This document shows, piece after piece, positions 63,717-64,000 of a stretch of DNA of 64,000 nucleotides. Position 1 is the first letter of the stretch. Each line of letters opens with the position of its first letter. A program made the position numbers and the translations under genes. Origin of the DNA: Catenulispora pinisilvae (GTDB lineage: Bacteria > Actinomycetota > Actinomycetes > Streptomycetales > Catenulisporaceae); contig NZ_JAAFZA010000024.1 of the NCBI RefSeq assembly GCF_015356865.1, forward strand, positions 1 to 64,000. The letters run 5' to 3'. The notes beneath the pieces are model-generated. The model was not told where the DNA came from. It saw nothing but the letters and a program-made list of their open reading frames with translations, and did not search any database.

Positions 63717-63751
63717 AGAGGCGCACCGGTTCTGAGAACCGGTGCGCCTCT
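63717..63751 (-). terminator. Perfect 17-bp hairpin downstream of the E2 gene
   Basis: AGAGGCGCACCGGTTCT and its complement are separated by one base. It is the second of two hairpins between the E2 stop and the nitrilase gene. Confidence 0.8.
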
Positions 63752-63780
63752 GCGCGGTACCGCTATAGAGATCCCCGGGT

Positions 63781-63802
63781 AGGGATCCTTGTGGGGATCC
63801 CT
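63781..63802 (-). terminator. First hairpin after the E2 stop
   Basis: AGGGATCC pairs with GGATCCCT around a 6-nt loop, 10 bp past the E2 stop codon. CTCTATAGCG (complement at 63761-63770) lies between the two hairpins. Confidence 0.6.
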
Positions 63803-63811
63803 ATTAGGGAA

Positions 63812-64000
63812 TCAGCTCCAGGCCAACGCGGTCAGCGGGTCGGCCAGCACCGCACCGATGTCCCGCAGCACCTTGGACCCCAGCTCGCCGTCGACCAAGC
63901 GGTGGTCGAAGGACAGCGCGAGGGTCGTCACCTGGCGCGGCTTCACCTTGCCCTTGTGCACCCACGGCTGCTCCCGCACCGCGCCGAACGCCAGGATGGA
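63812..64000 (-). CDS. Dihydrolipoamide acyltransferase (E2), C-terminal end (truncated)
   Basis: Only the last 62 residues are in the window; the gene continues beyond the right edge. The catalytic motif FDHRLVDGELGSKVLRDI (HxxxDG) identifies the acyltransferase domain of a 2-oxo acid dehydrogenase complex. Which complex (pyruvate, branched-chain or other) cannot be told from this part. Confidence 0.9.
   Translation of the reverse strand, partial: SILAFGAVREQPWVHKGKVKPRQVTTLALSFDHRLVDGELGSKVLRDIGAVLADPLTALAWS

Overview
The window is high-GC DNA from an actinomycete. It carries the PknB/PstP/FhaAB cell-wall cluster with crgA, an HspR-type dnaK-grpE-dnaJ-hspR operon, Bpa, a Flp/Tad pilus set with Ssd-like TadZ, and an actinobacterial 6C RNA candidate. 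Start codons are often GTG and genes often overlap by 4 bp. Gene content and order resemble Streptomyces/Catenulispora-type or related genomes; the exact genus cannot be settled from the sequence alone. The fhaA-pknB-trpG-sortase-crgA block normally lies near the chromosome origin in actinobacteria. DnaA-box and parS-like sites in the window fit such a position.

Layout. 0-1.1 kb: an ECF sigma factor with a truncated downstream gene, and tRNA-Leu(CAG). 1.5-11 kb: fhaA-fhaB-pstP-rodA-pbpA, then pknB; FHA sensors, phosphatase, SEDS glycosyltransferase, transpeptidase and PASTA-type kinase together control peptidoglycan synthesis. 11-16.5 kb: trpG/pabA, a 52-aa membrane protein, class E sortase, DUF881 protein, crgA, rhomboid protease, cyclophilin. 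16.6-22.8 kb: a translationally coupled tad operon on the minus strand (tadZ, tadA, tadB, tadC, pilin-like DUF4244, tadE, tadG-like). 23.4 kb: 6C RNA, then a HAD phosphatase. 24.5-27.9 kb: K+ channel, moeA and a mobA fusion.

28-32.9 kb: six overlapping genes that match the steroid-side-chain (igr/chsE-chsH-ltp2) pathway, preceded by a perfect KstR-type operator. The usual two-domain ChsH2 is split into two proteins. 33-41 kb: HAD hydrolase, TipA-like MerR regulator, NhaA, acetyl-CoA synthetase, acetate transporter, and a LytS/LytTR two-component pair. 41-46 kb: TetR plus hydrolase; a CooC-like P-loop ATPase with a Zur-like box and an RNA leader that hides its ribosome-binding site; a degenerate Fic protein; an SDR lacking its catalytic residues, divergent from a TetR gene across two operators. 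46-51 kb: quinone oxidoreductase, proteasome activator Bpa, phosphotransferase, esterase, membrane protein. 51.5-58.8 kb: dnaK-grpE-dnaJ-hspR and clpB. 58.8-64 kb: HipA-like kinase plus DUF3037 pair, SDR, Ser/Thr kinase, nitrilase, and the C-terminus of a lipoyl acyltransferase (E2).

The most unusual points are: the CooC-like ATPase (CxH in place of CxC, Zur-like box, hidden SD); the split ChsH2 under a KstR site; a tandem duplication spanning the tadE/tadG junction; DnaA boxes inside the rhomboid stop region; a repeated CTCTATAGCG motif next to terminators; and a large set of apparently leaderless genes with TANNNT 6-7 nt before the start codon.
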